DNA of 64,000 bases, taken from Atherinomorus stipes (Eukaryota; Chordata; Actinopteri; Atheriniformes; Atherinidae). The DNA lies in NCBI GenBank assembly GCA_023101725.1, contig JALJCO010007894.1, positions 1 to 64,000 on the forward strand, in the 5' to 3' direction. Position numbers and translations under genes: made by a program. The notes beneath the pieces were generated by a model. The model was not told where the DNA came from. It made no database searches and was given only the letters and a program-made list of their open reading frames with translations. Below are positions 10,610 through 22,142 of this stretch, in pieces (the stretch's first letter is position 1; every line of letters begins with the position of its first letter).

Positions 10610-11504
10610 CACCGCCTGTCCCAAAAAAAAGTCCCCACCTGGATTTAACTAAGCAAATAGGTACGAGCCTCCTATTGGATAATTACTGCATGGGGGATTA
10701 TCTTTCAGCTGGCAACAAGTTATTTAACCCCAACTGGTGCAATGACTTGCTTCTCATTTCCTAAACAACCAGTCGAAAGACACATCCCGTGGTCGTGGAA
10801 AAGATGTTAGTCTGTTTGAGAAGGGTCAAATCATTGGCATCAAGCAGAGAAAACATCTAAAGAGATTGAGAAACTACTAAAATTGGGTTAAGAACTGTCC
10901 AACGCATTATTAAAAACTGGAAGGATAGTGGACCATCATCTTCCAGGAAGAAATGTGGCTGGAAGGGCAGAAGAAGTGATGCAGCATCATGCCTAGTGCT
11001 ACTGTACAAGTCTGTGGGGGCAGTTTTATGACCTATAGTTGCTGCAGTTGCTCAGGTCCAGGTTCAGCAACAATATGTGCTCAAAGAATGAGGTCAACTG
11101 ACTACCTGAATATACTGAATGACCAGGTTATTCCATCAATGGACTTTTCTTCCCTGATGGCACAGGCATATTCCAAGATGACAATGCCAGGATTCATCGG
11201 CCAAAGACTGGTTCAGGGAGCATGACACATCATTTTCACACATGGATTGGCCACCACAGAGTCCAGACCTCAACCCCATTGAGAATCTTTGGGATGTGCT
11301 AGAGAGGGCTTTGCGCAGCGGTCAGACTCTACCATCATCAATGCAAGATCTGGGTGAAAAATTAATGCAACACTGGAGGGAAATAAATCTTTTGACATTG
11401 CAGAAGCTTATCGAAACAATGCCACAGCGAATGCGTGCCGTAATTAAAGCTAAAGGCGGTCCAACACAGTGTTAGAGTTTTTTTTGGTGGCGACCATTTG
11501 GACA

Positions 11505-11508
<4 letters not shown>
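10610..11508 (+). mobile_element. Tc1/mariner element, degenerate (Tc1 copy 1)
   Basis: The left end (CGCCTGTCCCAAAAAAAAGT) and the inverse of the right end (CACTGTCCAAATGGTCGCCA) form an imperfect terminal repeat. A broken plus-strand transposase lies between them. The element sits between family A sequence and an (AT)n tract. Confidence 0.75.
10742..11475 (+). pseudogene. Tc1-like transposase pseudogene
   Basis: Tc1 transposases cut and paste the element with an N-terminal helix-turn-helix and a DDE/D core. A helix-turn-helix-like segment is readable at about 10800-10960, in more than one frame. A middle segment (RMRSTDYLNILNDQV) is at 11090-11140. The C-terminal part with [17 protein letters not shown], which holds the last acidic region, runs at about 11242-11475 and ends at a natural stop. 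Stops and frameshifts separate these, and the first catalytic region is largely missing. About 735 bp remain against roughly 1 kb for a full Tc1 transposase. Confidence 0.75.
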
Positions 11509-11547
<39 letters not shown>

Positions 11548-11561
11548 CATACATATACATT
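11509..11561. repeat. (AT)n / TACATA microsatellite
   Basis: Alternating TA from 11513 to about 11540, then TACATATACATACATA. It bridges two Tc1-type elements. Confidence 0.9.
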
Positions 11562-12007
11562 TACCAGCCACTTTATTAGGTACACCTGTGCAACTGCTCG
11601 TAAATGCAAAACTCTTATCAGCCAATCACATAGCAGGAACTCAATGCATTTAGGCATGTAGACATGGTCAAGATGATCTGCTGCAGTTCAAACCAGCATC
11701 AGAATGTGGAAGAAAGTGATTTAAGTGACTTTGAACGTGGCATGGTTGTTGGTGCCAGACAGGCTGGTTTGAGTGTCTCAGAAACTGCTGATCTACTGGG
11801 ATTTTCCTGCACAACCATCTCAAGGGTTTACAGAGAATGGTCCCAAAAAGATGCTTGATGATGTCATGTCAATATGGAGCAAAATCTATGAGGAATGTTT
11901 CAAGCACCCTGTTGGATCTATGCCACGAAGGATTAAAGCAGTTCTGAAGGCAAGAGGGGGTCCAACCCAGTACTAGTAAGGTGTACCTAATAAAGTGGCC
12001 GGTGATA
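11562..12007 (+). mobile_element. Internally deleted Tc1/mariner element (Tc1 copy 2)
   Basis: Terminal repeats GCCACTTTATTAGGTACACC at 11567 and its inverse ending at about 12001 match over at least 20 bases. TA lies on both sides (11562-11563 and 12006-12007). About 440 bp lie between, against 1.2-1.6 kb for a full element. The remaining frames encode the first and last parts of a transposase only. Confidence 0.85.
11664..11976 (+). pseudogene. Tc1-like transposase with its catalytic core deleted
   Basis: One 64-codon frame (11664-11858) encodes the DNA-binding helix-turn-helix: DFERGMVVGARQAGLSVS followed by TADLLGFSCTTISRVYREW. It ends at a stop. A second frame continues to 11976 with the transposase tail (MPRRIKAVLKARGGPTQY). 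The whole DDE core between them is missing, so the copy cannot transpose by itself but keeps both ends. It could be mobilised by a full-length relative. Confidence 0.8.
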
Positions 12008-12164
12008 CATGCCTCTCCATTAACTTTAGAGCATACACGGTGACTTTTTTGCCTTGCGAGGCATAAAATATCAAACGTGTTTGGTTTTCTCTTGAGGCCT
12101 CTTGAGGCAGAAAACTTACCAAAAATCAGACGCACACGGTGACCATCTGCTGAGCAAACGGCCT

Positions 12165-12400
12165 GGAATGACTTTCAGGTCAGCAGAAAGCTCTCTTGTG
12201 CGGCAGGCATTAGCCATTCCTCTGTCTGCTTTTCATTACTGTTGATGCCGTCCCCATCAGTAAGTGACTCATTGAACCACTTTCTGAGGTACTTGATTGG
12301 ATTTTCTTTTATCAATGGAATCATTTCACCTTGCACATACACAACCCTGTTTCTAAACTTTCCTGTCTTCACCATGCACCTGGATTTCTTGGATATACTG
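12165..12400 (-). pseudogene. Possible non-LTR retrotransposon reverse-transcriptase fragment
   Basis: A 66-codon minus-strand frame (12175-12375) contains GEMIPLIKENPIKYLRKWF. The arrangement 'IPLIKENPIKYLRKW' resembles a segment of reverse transcriptase in fish LINEs (a stretch of the type IPxxxExPVKxLGRW). No catalytic motif is present and the neighbouring sequence is unrecognisable, so this is a tentative call from one short motif. Confidence 0.35.
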
Positions 12401-12498
12401 TATGTGAATGTTTTGGTTGTTGGGACAATAATGATTATTTATGCTTCTATTAATCCTAATTGGGAAATTCAGTCTCTGCATTTAAACCATCCTAAGCT

Positions 12499-12533
12499 TG
12501 ACCTGAGAGCAGTGGGCTGACAATTAAAGGAAC
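12499..12533 (-). repeat. Old tRNA-derived SINE, segment 1 of 3
   Basis: GAGAGCAGTGGGCTG matches the intact relative near 33145-33160. The SINE is interrupted directly after this by a MITE. Confidence 0.55.
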
Positions 12534-12840
12534 TAGGGGCAGGAATTATGAAAGAATAAACATGCATTTCCAATTTTTTCATACTAATGGGTGATGAAGC
12601 AAAAGAATGAGCCCACCCACGTCTCTCTCCATTGCCATGAACAGGCTGGGTGCTGCATAATAAGCTGCAATTCGGTGGACAAATTTCCCGCACACTCCTA
12701 CAGATGTGATGTCAACTGACACTGCATATGCGTCCCCAACACTTTTGATACAGGAAGAAGAAGAAGCAGGCTTGGCTTGGCTGGTGGCTGCAGCTACCCA
12801 GAGCGCCAGTCGCATCACTCATTTCTTAATCCTGCCCCTA
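12534..12840. mobile_element. Short MITE (family J) inserted in the old SINE
   Basis: The left end TAGGGGCAGGAATTATGAAA and the inverse of the right end TAGGGGCAGGATTAAGAAA form a terminal repeat of about 18 bases. SINE sequence resumes on the far side. The TAGGGG ends suggest hAT, but I could not see an 8-bp duplication. No coding capacity. Confidence 0.6.
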
Positions 12841-12965
12841 GATCCTATACATCGCCCAGGGACCAGTTGGTGGGGGTTAAGGACCTTGCTCAAGGACCCG
12901 TAGTGGTTCACTTTGGCTTCATGTTGGGGATTCGAACCCCAGTCTTCCACCCTAAAGCCGGCAGT
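12841..12965 (-). repeat. Old tRNA-derived SINE, segment 2 of 3 (contains B box)
   Basis: The phrases GACCAGTTGGTGGGGGTTAA and GGACCTTGCTCAAGGACC match 33178-33215. On the minus strand GGGGTTCGAATCCCC (12937-12951) is a Pol III B box of tRNA T-arm type. The segment is interrupted at 12965 by a second SINE. Confidence 0.65.
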
Positions 12966-13332
12966 ATTATAATAATAATAATGGATTAGATTTCTATAGC
13001 GCTTTTCAAGGCACTCAAAGCGCTTTACAGTAGATCCAGTATTCTTTCACTCCTCATTCATACTTGGTGATGGTAAACTATGTATGTAGCCACAGCTGCC
13101 CTGGGGCAGACTGACGGAAGTGTGGCTGCCATTTTGTGCCTACGACCACTCTCTGACCACCACCGGAACCATTCACACACATTCATACACCAGCAGTGCC
13201 CCCACTGGAGGCAAGGAGGGTTAAGTGTCTTGCCCAAGGACACAACGACTCATGGCTGGGGGATTGGGATTCGAACCGCCGATCCTTCGATCATTACCGA
13301 CCTGCTCTACCACCTGAGCCACAGCCGCCCCA
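12966..13332 (-). mobile_element. tRNA-derived SINE (family 2) with intact A and B boxes
   Basis: Read on the minus strand from 13332, the element begins GGGGCGGCTGTGGCTCAGG. It holds the A box TGGCTCAGGTGGTAGAGC, then the B box GGTTCGAATCCC, about 40 bases downstream, as in a tRNA. The tail reads AAAGCGCTTTGAGTGCC, then AAAAGCGCTATAGAAATC, and ends in (ATT)n at 12966-12983. That tail is common in fish SINE/LINE pairs and is presumably what a partner LINE recognises. It sits inside an older SINE, with TATTAT/ATTATC at its two edges as a likely target duplication. Confidence 0.8.
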
Positions 13333-13360
13333 TTATCACTAGGCTACCCACTCTCCTACA
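13333..13360 (-). repeat. Old tRNA-derived SINE, segment 3 of 3 (5' head)
   Basis: CACTAGGCTACCCACTC is the counterpart of CACTGGGCTATCCAGTC near 33290 in the uninterrupted copy. It carries the A-box side of the old SINE. Confidence 0.6.
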
Positions 13361-15123
13361 GGGTATGGTTCACATTTTACACACCGCTTCATGTCCGAAT
13401 AAACCAAACTAAAATGGGCTATGTCTGTGCTACGCATTTACACACCAGGAAAACCTGGAGAAAAATCTTTCTATTAAATCTGTTCCAAATGAAAAGTGTG
13501 GTGTTGAAATTGGGGAGAGAAGGTGCAGACACAAGAAACAACTGTTGGAAGTCACCATGACATCTCTCTCTGGTTATTAAACTGCTGCTTGAAGCAGTGA
13601 ATTTGTGTTTCGATGATTTTGGTCTTTCTGGAGCCAGAAGGGCTGAAGTTTTAAGAAGAGAGTGCAGGTGGAGATTGGTACCTGAATGCTGATCAGACAT
13701 ATTTGAGTGGTTCAGAAGGACCAGCATCACAACGACGACTGAGACCAGCTAATGGAACCACACTACTTTACAGGGGAAATTCATTATATTTCAGGAAGGA
13801 GGTTGACCTTTTCTTTTTAAGTGGAAAGTCATGATGAGCACTTCCCACTAAAACAAATGGCTTCACATCCGGCAGTGGATTGTTATGTACGTTTTACAGA
13901 GTCTATGCACACACATACACACACACACACACACATTCACACACCCATACACACAGCTAGGTGAGCTACAGTGCCCCAAAGTCACAAGTTTAGTAGGAGA
14001 TCATTTATGGTTCCCCAGATGGACACTTTCAATGGGTCTTAAAGGACAATTAAAAAACAAATTAATCCTCTAAAAGCTTCTGTCTAACTAAAGAAGGTTA
14101 GTAAAACATGCATATATCTAATTTTGCTTTAGCTCTGGGTCATGTTTAAGGTGATCATTTAAAAGATAGAAACAAAAAAGTGGCGAGAGTTACTAAATGA
14201 CCTCAGATGGCCCTAGTTAGGTCAGCTTACCGCCTGAATATACTGATGGCCTGTTTTACTTTTCATCTACAGTTGACCCTGACCACCAGTCAGGTTTAAA
14301 CTGTGAAAGAGTTGTTCAGAGAAATTATTTTCACAATGTGTCCAGAGTCTTTGTGAATTTTTCAGATGTGCCGACTAAGGCCCCGTTCATCCATATCTCC
14401 CATCATCAACTTTGGAAACGATTAAAATGTTTGAATGTGGTTAATTTTATGATTATCTGTGACTAGATGTATCATTTTGCAGCAACACAGAGAGATGGCG
14501 CCCCTTTAAGGAGTTCTCAGTCGGCCAACTATAGTTGTTGCAAACTCTCTACATTGTCATTCCTCTGTAGGGATTCAAAGTCGGCCCTCCTGGCTGGGGG
14601 ACCCAACCATTTGTCCAACGTGCCTGTTGGTGAGCAGTGTCTCTGCACGGCTGAGAGTTCTCCATGTATTTAGAACCATTGAGCAATGACTTAAAGAAAA
14701 CTGCATTAACGCATATGATAATTATCCATGTTAATTAATTAATGTCTTGATGCAATAAGGCGTTAACATGCCCGCCCCTAGTTAATATATTCAAAATTTA
14801 TATTTAAAAGTAAGGAAGCTGTGTAAAACGTAAATAAAAACGGAGCACTGCTCTCTGAAATACTTATATAGTCATGTTACTGACCTGCAGCCAATTAACC
14901 TAATCGCCGAATGCTCCTCCAGTTGATTTGGTTTTACTTTGGGGTTTTTTAAAATACTTTTTAAGTATGTAAAAACAAAAGCAGATACAGTTAAAATGTA
15001 TACATAAAACAAATTTTAAATTGTGTTCGGATTCATGAAGTGGTACTTCAGCACCCCCAAAAACAGGCAAAAATAGCCCATGGTAATATACCATGTTTAA
15101 ATTTTCTGACAGTTACAGCCAAA
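13361..15123. other. Non-coding; (CA)n tract, no gene seen
   Basis: A (CA)n microsatellite with interruptions lies at 13907-13956. Near 14790 TAACATGCCCGCCCCTAG looks like the end of a DNA transposon, but I found no partner end. The rest is AT-rich and unrecognised. Confidence 0.45.
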
Positions 15124-15952
15124 TAGGAATGGTGATACCAAGATGTTTCAAGTCAATATGATACCAGTAGTTTATGGTACTATTTCATTACAGTTTGCAT
15201 TAATATCTTGAATGCAGGGTAATATTAGATGTAAGTAAAACTTGAGAACATAAGTGCTGGAAAGAAATACTTTAAAAAAAGTAAAACATTTTTATTGATG
15301 AGTAAATTAAAAGAAATCTAATTAAAATCTTTTCAATTGTTAAATATTTCAAGTACAGGTTGAGATTAGTATTATTTTTATTTATTTAGTGTAAAATTTT
15401 CACATATAAAATGTAATAGTAATACTATAAATTTACCAAAACATAATGTGCAATAACCTGCATTAAAGTACTGAAAGATACCAAAACATCATCATCATCA
15501 CTAACAGTAGCAACATCATCATGACATCTGATAGGCTACCACCATCATGTGGCATAGAAGCTAGAATCCGATAGGCTACCACCATCATGTGACACAAAAG
15601 CTAGAATCTGATAGGCTACCACCATCATGTGACATAGAAGCTAGAATCTGATAGGCTACCACCATCATGTGACATAGAAGCTCGATTCTAATAGGCTACC
15701 ACCATCATGTGACATAGAAGCTAGAATCTGATAGGCTACCACCATCATGTGACACAGAAGCTAGAATCTGATAGGCTACCACCATCATGTGACACAGATT
15801 TCACACATTTCATTGGCTAAAACTCATAGAAGTGAAAACAACTAGCATGTTTTGTATCAGTGGCATCGGGATACTCAAAAAAGTATGGATTCCGATATTT
15901 TGTGTGGCTAGTATCGAAGTATCGAATCCAGAGTATCGACATGTCCATCCCT
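15124..15952. mobile_element. MITE-like element carrying a 40-bp minisatellite
   Basis: The left edge TAGGAATGGTGATACCA and the inverse of the right edge TAGGGATGGACATGTCGATA are weakly similar and of TAGGGATG type. The right part has the repeated GTATCGA words seen in fish hAT-like MITEs. The minisatellite sits inside, toward the right. Confidence 0.45.
15531..15799. repeat. 40-bp minisatellite, seven units
   Basis: The word ATAGGCTACCACCATCATGT starts at 15531, 15571, 15611, 15651, 15691, 15731 and 15771, exactly 40 bases apart. Units end with GACATAGAAGCTAGAATCTG with small changes. The spacing contains no insertions or deletions. Confidence 0.95.
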
Positions 15953-16902
15953 ACAGCCAAACAGGATAACTGATATTAACTCTGACAGCTGCATGTTGTG
16001 CTCAGGCCTCACAAACTTCTCCAAGAACGTCTGATTTCCATGAATCAACATTCAGAAACACTTTAAAACACGTCTGCTGAAATTCGATGGTTTTACACCA
16101 ACTCTGTTGCCTCATGCAGCATCTTGAACGAGCTCAGGCATAAGTCTCGCATGGACATGCATCCATTTAGACACAAGACGAACAATATCTTCATCATGAT
16201 GAAATCGCCCGACAGCAGTGATGGTGCAGCGTGAGCTAGCCCTCCTCCCAGTTTCTTATTAGTGCATTACTGAGATGAGAAAGAAACATAAAAATGTAGG
16301 CTCTGCATGTTTTGCAGCTTAAGGTGCTGAGAGCGCATCAGGTTAATATTCACTGGTTAGTGTCGACAGAGAGAAACCTCATAAATATGTCCTCAGGTTG
16401 CCTGCTCACTATCAGCTTTAACGCTCTGCCCACGCAATCGCCCACACACATGAATAAGGTACAAGCTCACACACATGTGCACGCAAAACAGACAAGCATG
16501 ATACACACACACATGCACGCCCACTCGCTACCTAGCCAGGATCTCAGCAGGCAGGCAGGCAGCGCCGACAGGCTGAGCCAAAATAACGACTTAAACTCAG
16601 TAACCTCAGCCATCATATCAACAACTGAATCAGAGCAGATAGGCAGTCTGGCTGGCTGGCGGCTCAGCTAAACAAATCAAGGATGGTTAAATGAACACGC
16701 AATGAAATAGATGTGTCCTTGCTCCACGGAGGAGTCGGTGGTTTGTGATGAAAATGTTAAACGCTTTTAAATCATTTTGAGAATGGCTGGATGTCAACAC
16801 CCAGTTTGTTCAATCACCTGTGCCAGCTATTTAGGATGAAATGACAGTGAGCGATCTGTTTGAGAATGTAAATTCATAATACTCTACATGTCTGTGTCAA
16901 GA
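15953..16902. other. Non-coding, no gene seen
   Basis: Contains scattered CA-rich pieces at 16440-16520. A 119-codon frame at 16312-16671 is His/Thr-rich because of those repeats and is not gene-like. Confidence 0.45.
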
Positions 16903-17028
16903 GTTAGGACAGACCGATACATCAGCCGGACGATATTTTAGGCCGATATTTTCATTTTTATTCACTTTCATACTTCAGGTGTGCTGGCCGATACCTCCAC
17001 TCGGCATAAATTACAGACTTTATATGTA

Positions 17029-18620
<1,592 letters not shown>

Positions 18621-18810
18621 TACTGTTTCTATTTAATATTTGTTTACTAGTGCACTATTTCCTTTTTATATACTTATTTGAATGCTTTGTTCCATAATGA
18701 AAGAGTTGTAAAATTAGTTTTCATTGTGTCCTTCATTATATTAAATTGGGACTCAAATGCAGTATCGACCCCCAAAATATCAGCAAGTTGTATTTGCTGT
18801 ATTTGCCCTA

Positions 18811-20109
18811 CTAAAATTGCCTTTTTTCATATTTCACATAATCAATAAAGACTGAACCTGCTTTCCGTTTCACCCAAATAACTCATAAATCATTACGTCA
18901 ACCATAAATGTACGGCTAATAAATGAATTTCTGATGGGAAAAGAGTTTTCAGGGTTTGTAAAGCTCCACGGAAATGCATCTATTGTTCTACAGCTGCAGT
19001 TTTTCAAAGACAGATAAAAGGCATGTGATGAGCAGAGAAGAAAAATCCATCCCTGCACAGGAAGCGCTCAGGCGAATCGCAGAGTTGAAGGTCACACAAG
19101 TTTTAGCAGTGCTCCGAGCCCATTACACAATTACTGTAGTTAATGCATGGAAATAGACTGAAAGCATGTAAATCTGCCTCCAGAAGAGTGCGAGCCATTA
19201 TTCTGCCTGGGCACCGTGCTGCATAGATTAACATGGTGTCTATTTTGTTATGGACAGCTGGAAAAAGCAGCTGAAATGCTCTCCCTGCAGACACGCCTGT
19301 GGGTGTTTCCACCAGCCCGATGCAACATGACGACATGCATCTCCACAGCAGCCTCGCAGCAGGAGGGAGCTGTGCTGAGCTGCACTACAAGGATCATATC
19401 GCAGCTGCGTTTTGTTACTGTTCATGGAAATGGGACCTCTCCTGCTGCTGATGACGCTCGCTAAATGCTCTCCACTGGCTAATTGGCAGGAGCTTCCACT
19501 GTGAGGAGGGTCTGGGAAACAGTTATGCGTATATCACATTTGGTGAAGCTTCCAGCGACGACTTTATATAAAATATATAAATTTAAACAACAATCAATGA
19601 ACGACACATAATTTAAACAGTGTTTTTAATGATATATATTAGAAAGACATGAGTTTAAAGCCTGGTCTTGCCTCAGTTTGGATAAAACATTTCAGAGCAG
19701 CAAAGAAATTTAATACAATGTTCTCGTGATTGATTGAATTTCACTTCTGGGAAAAATGAAGTATTTTTCATTTTCATTTATTAATCCATGTATTAATTCA
19801 AAATATGGTGCTCATATCATTGACTGGAGTAAGAGTAATGGTATCTATGCACAACTCCACTACTTTCAGTTTTAGTTTCGGTTTATTTTACAATCAGTTT
19901 AAAATACAAATACAGAAACACAAAATCAGGAACATTTGTAAAAATGGGACTCCCCGGAAACTATCTATAGCTGATAAACAGGGACACAGTTACTGACATA
20001 AGTTACAAGACATTTCCTAATTTACTCCCATACCCCCAACCTAAAACCCTGCTCTTCTTTAGACTCCCCAGATACAGATAAACACATACTTCTTGGACTC
20101 AAACCAGCT
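18811..20109. other. Largely unique sequence, no gene identified
   Basis: The part at 19060-19530 has balanced base composition and no repeat words, unlike its surroundings. Its open frames in both directions are short and unrecognised. A conserved non-coding element is possible. Confidence 0.35.
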
Positions 20110-20363
20110 CCAACTTGTGAATAAAAAGTCATAATTTGATTTTCACAATTCTTTTTAAGTCACAATTCTGCCTCTTTTTTTTACAGAACACAAAAAAAAT
20201 TAGGCCATTTTTTCAGTTTCTGAAAAAATAACCCCATTAATTCTGACTTTTTTCTATAACTTAAAAATACATATATTTATATTTTTGGGAAGATATATTT
20301 TTCTTTAAAAAAAAAAAAAAAAAAAAGCAGAATTCTGAGGGGAAAAAAGTACGAATTATGACT
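20110..20363. repeat. T-rich 'GAATTCTGACTTTTTT' repeat, left part
   Basis: Degenerate units of the type GAATTCTGACTTTTTT, with poly(A)/(T) runs, including A18 near 20310. The same repeat resumes at 21125 after a MITE and recurs at 26936-27765. Confidence 0.6.
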
Positions 20364-21124
20364 TTAAAGGTGCCATGACATCAAATTTCACTTTACCGGG
20401 GTTTTGGGGGTATAATATGATCTGTTGTGCACTGATGAGGCCATGTGGATGTCCAGAGTGAGATCAAAGTTCCTGTTTATGGTCTGTCAGCTTTGTTTCT
20501 TTGTTCAAAAATGGTTGACTCAGACAGCAGCTTATCATTCTACGTAGTTTTATCATTCTACATAATTCAATTGCTCCAATTAGAGCACACTATCAAGCAA
20601 ACAGCCTCACCCCTCCTCTCTCCCCCCCTCCCTCGCTGATTCAACTGCGTGAGTGGAGCTGAGTAACTGCTGAGCAGTCAGGTCTGGGTTTTTTTTTTAA
20701 ACAAATTGATTTAAAAGAAAACTTCTGCAGCAACACTGGGGGAGGGGGCCACAACCTTGTCATTACCTGTAAGTTTATTTATTTTCTAAATGCTGTCTTG
20801 TCTGATAAACGTAGCTCACTATCTGAAGCGCACATGATGCTAGCAGTTAGCCTTTAGCAAACTCTGACCGCAGCTTGACCTACTTTCTCTAAATAAGGTT
20901 ATAGCCAAATAAGGTGTAGCCAATCAAAATGAAGTCAACTTTATCTCCGGGTAAAGCTGCATATCAATACCGCACCCAACTTTTTTACTGAGGAAGTGAG
21001 GTCTAGCGTGCCAAAACAATCCCCCGCTGTAAACAGTGACGTTTTTTTTTCTCTGGAGTATTTACATATGCAGTAATGTCAACTACATGAACTAGTTTTT
21101 ACTGATATGTCACTGCTCCTTTAA
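20364..21124. mobile_element. TTAA-flanked MITE (piggyBac-like), 760 bp
   Basis: TTAA stands at both edges (20364-20367 and 21121-21124). The left end AGGTGCCATGACAT and the inverse of the right end AGGAGCAGTGACAT match at 11 of 14 positions. It contains no transposase. TTAA duplication is typical of piggyBac. The flanks belong to one T-rich repeat, so the insertion edges are clear. Confidence 0.7.
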
Positions 21125-21225
21125 TTACAGAATTATGACTTCTTTCACAGGACATTGAAAAAAAATCTCCTTTTTTTTTAAGTTTTTGGAAAAACCAGTC
21201 CGAATTCTGACCTTTTTGTGGATTG
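21125..21225. repeat. T-rich 'GAATTCTGACTTTTTT' repeat, right part
   Basis: ACAGAATTATGACTTCTTTC followed by a T-run and CCGAATTCTGACCTTTTTG continues the pattern broken at 20363. Confidence 0.6.
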
Positions 21226-21427
21226 TGAAGTCATGTTACTGTGGAAACACACTTAGACCAATTTCTCTTATTCCCTTTTCTATTTGACCAAGTCCTGTAA
21301 CCGGTCTGTCCTTTCTCCCATTGTCTACGGTCTCCCTTTGTTCTTGAGAAGCACCTGGACTGCCTGGACCTCCTCCTCCACCTGTCTGATAACTTTAGGA
21401 ATGAAACTATGAAAAACTAGAAAAGCA

Positions 21428-22142
21428 CTCGGAGAGCGCAGACCTCTGCCAAGCAGCTCGACTCCCTTATTTTTGTGTGTTCTGGATCATAGTATCCTGA
21501 ATTTTCTTGGCGTTGGTAAGGAGGTTTTATGTTCACAATGGGGTGTCTGTCAGAACACACAGGACTTGCTTGTATAGTTAAGTGTCTTTACTGGTCACTC
21601 TTAATCACAACAGCACAGTAATGCAACAGACGACAGGCACATGGTGAATGGAGGAACACTACTGAATAAGCAAATCAGCTAAATAACGTTAAAGGCTAAA
21701 TAAACATCCTGTTCAGGCCGAAATGCAACTAGTTACTTCCAGTTCTTCACAGACACACGCAGTTCACCATATTTACCTGCTAGAAGTCTGTCCAACAGTC
21801 TTCTGTCCTCGTGCTCACTGCTGCTTAGAAGTTTCATTTCTGCATCCTGACATCATGTGCTCAGTAGCGCAGCTGCACACTTCTGCCACAAGGGGGCACT
21901 CACGCCTCTTCAACAGCCTTTCCAACATGGCCGACCTCACAATGATAAAGAATCCTTCAAAAAGTTCCTGGATCCAGAAGGTGATCCAGATCACCAGCAA
22001 AATTTAATGGGTTCGTTCTTGGACTGAGACACGCGGCTGGTGAAAATTTCAGGTCAATCCGTCCAGAACTTTTTCCGTAAAGTTGACAGACAGACAGACA
22101 AACCAACGCTACCAAAAACATTACCTCCTTGGCGGAGGTAAT
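21428..22142. repeat. Foldback-type fish repeat ending CTCCTTGGCGGAGG
   Basis: The left edge GCAGACCTCTGCCAAGC is the approximate inverse of the right edge CCTTGGCGGAGGT. The right edge is itself a small hairpin (ACCTCCTTGGCGGAGGT). The tail has (GACA)n near 22090. I recognise the ends as a widespread fish repeat but cannot name the class. Confidence 0.45.

Noticed and set aside
12966..13332. tRNA gene suggested by good A and B boxes
   Set aside because: The tRNA-like head is followed by a SINE body and (ATT)n tail, and it lacks a complete cloverleaf; it is a SINE promoter.
15531..15799. Regular 40-bp spacing considered as a CRISPR array
   Set aside because: There are no unique spacers: the whole 40 bases repeat, so it is a minisatellite, and the genome is eukaryotic.
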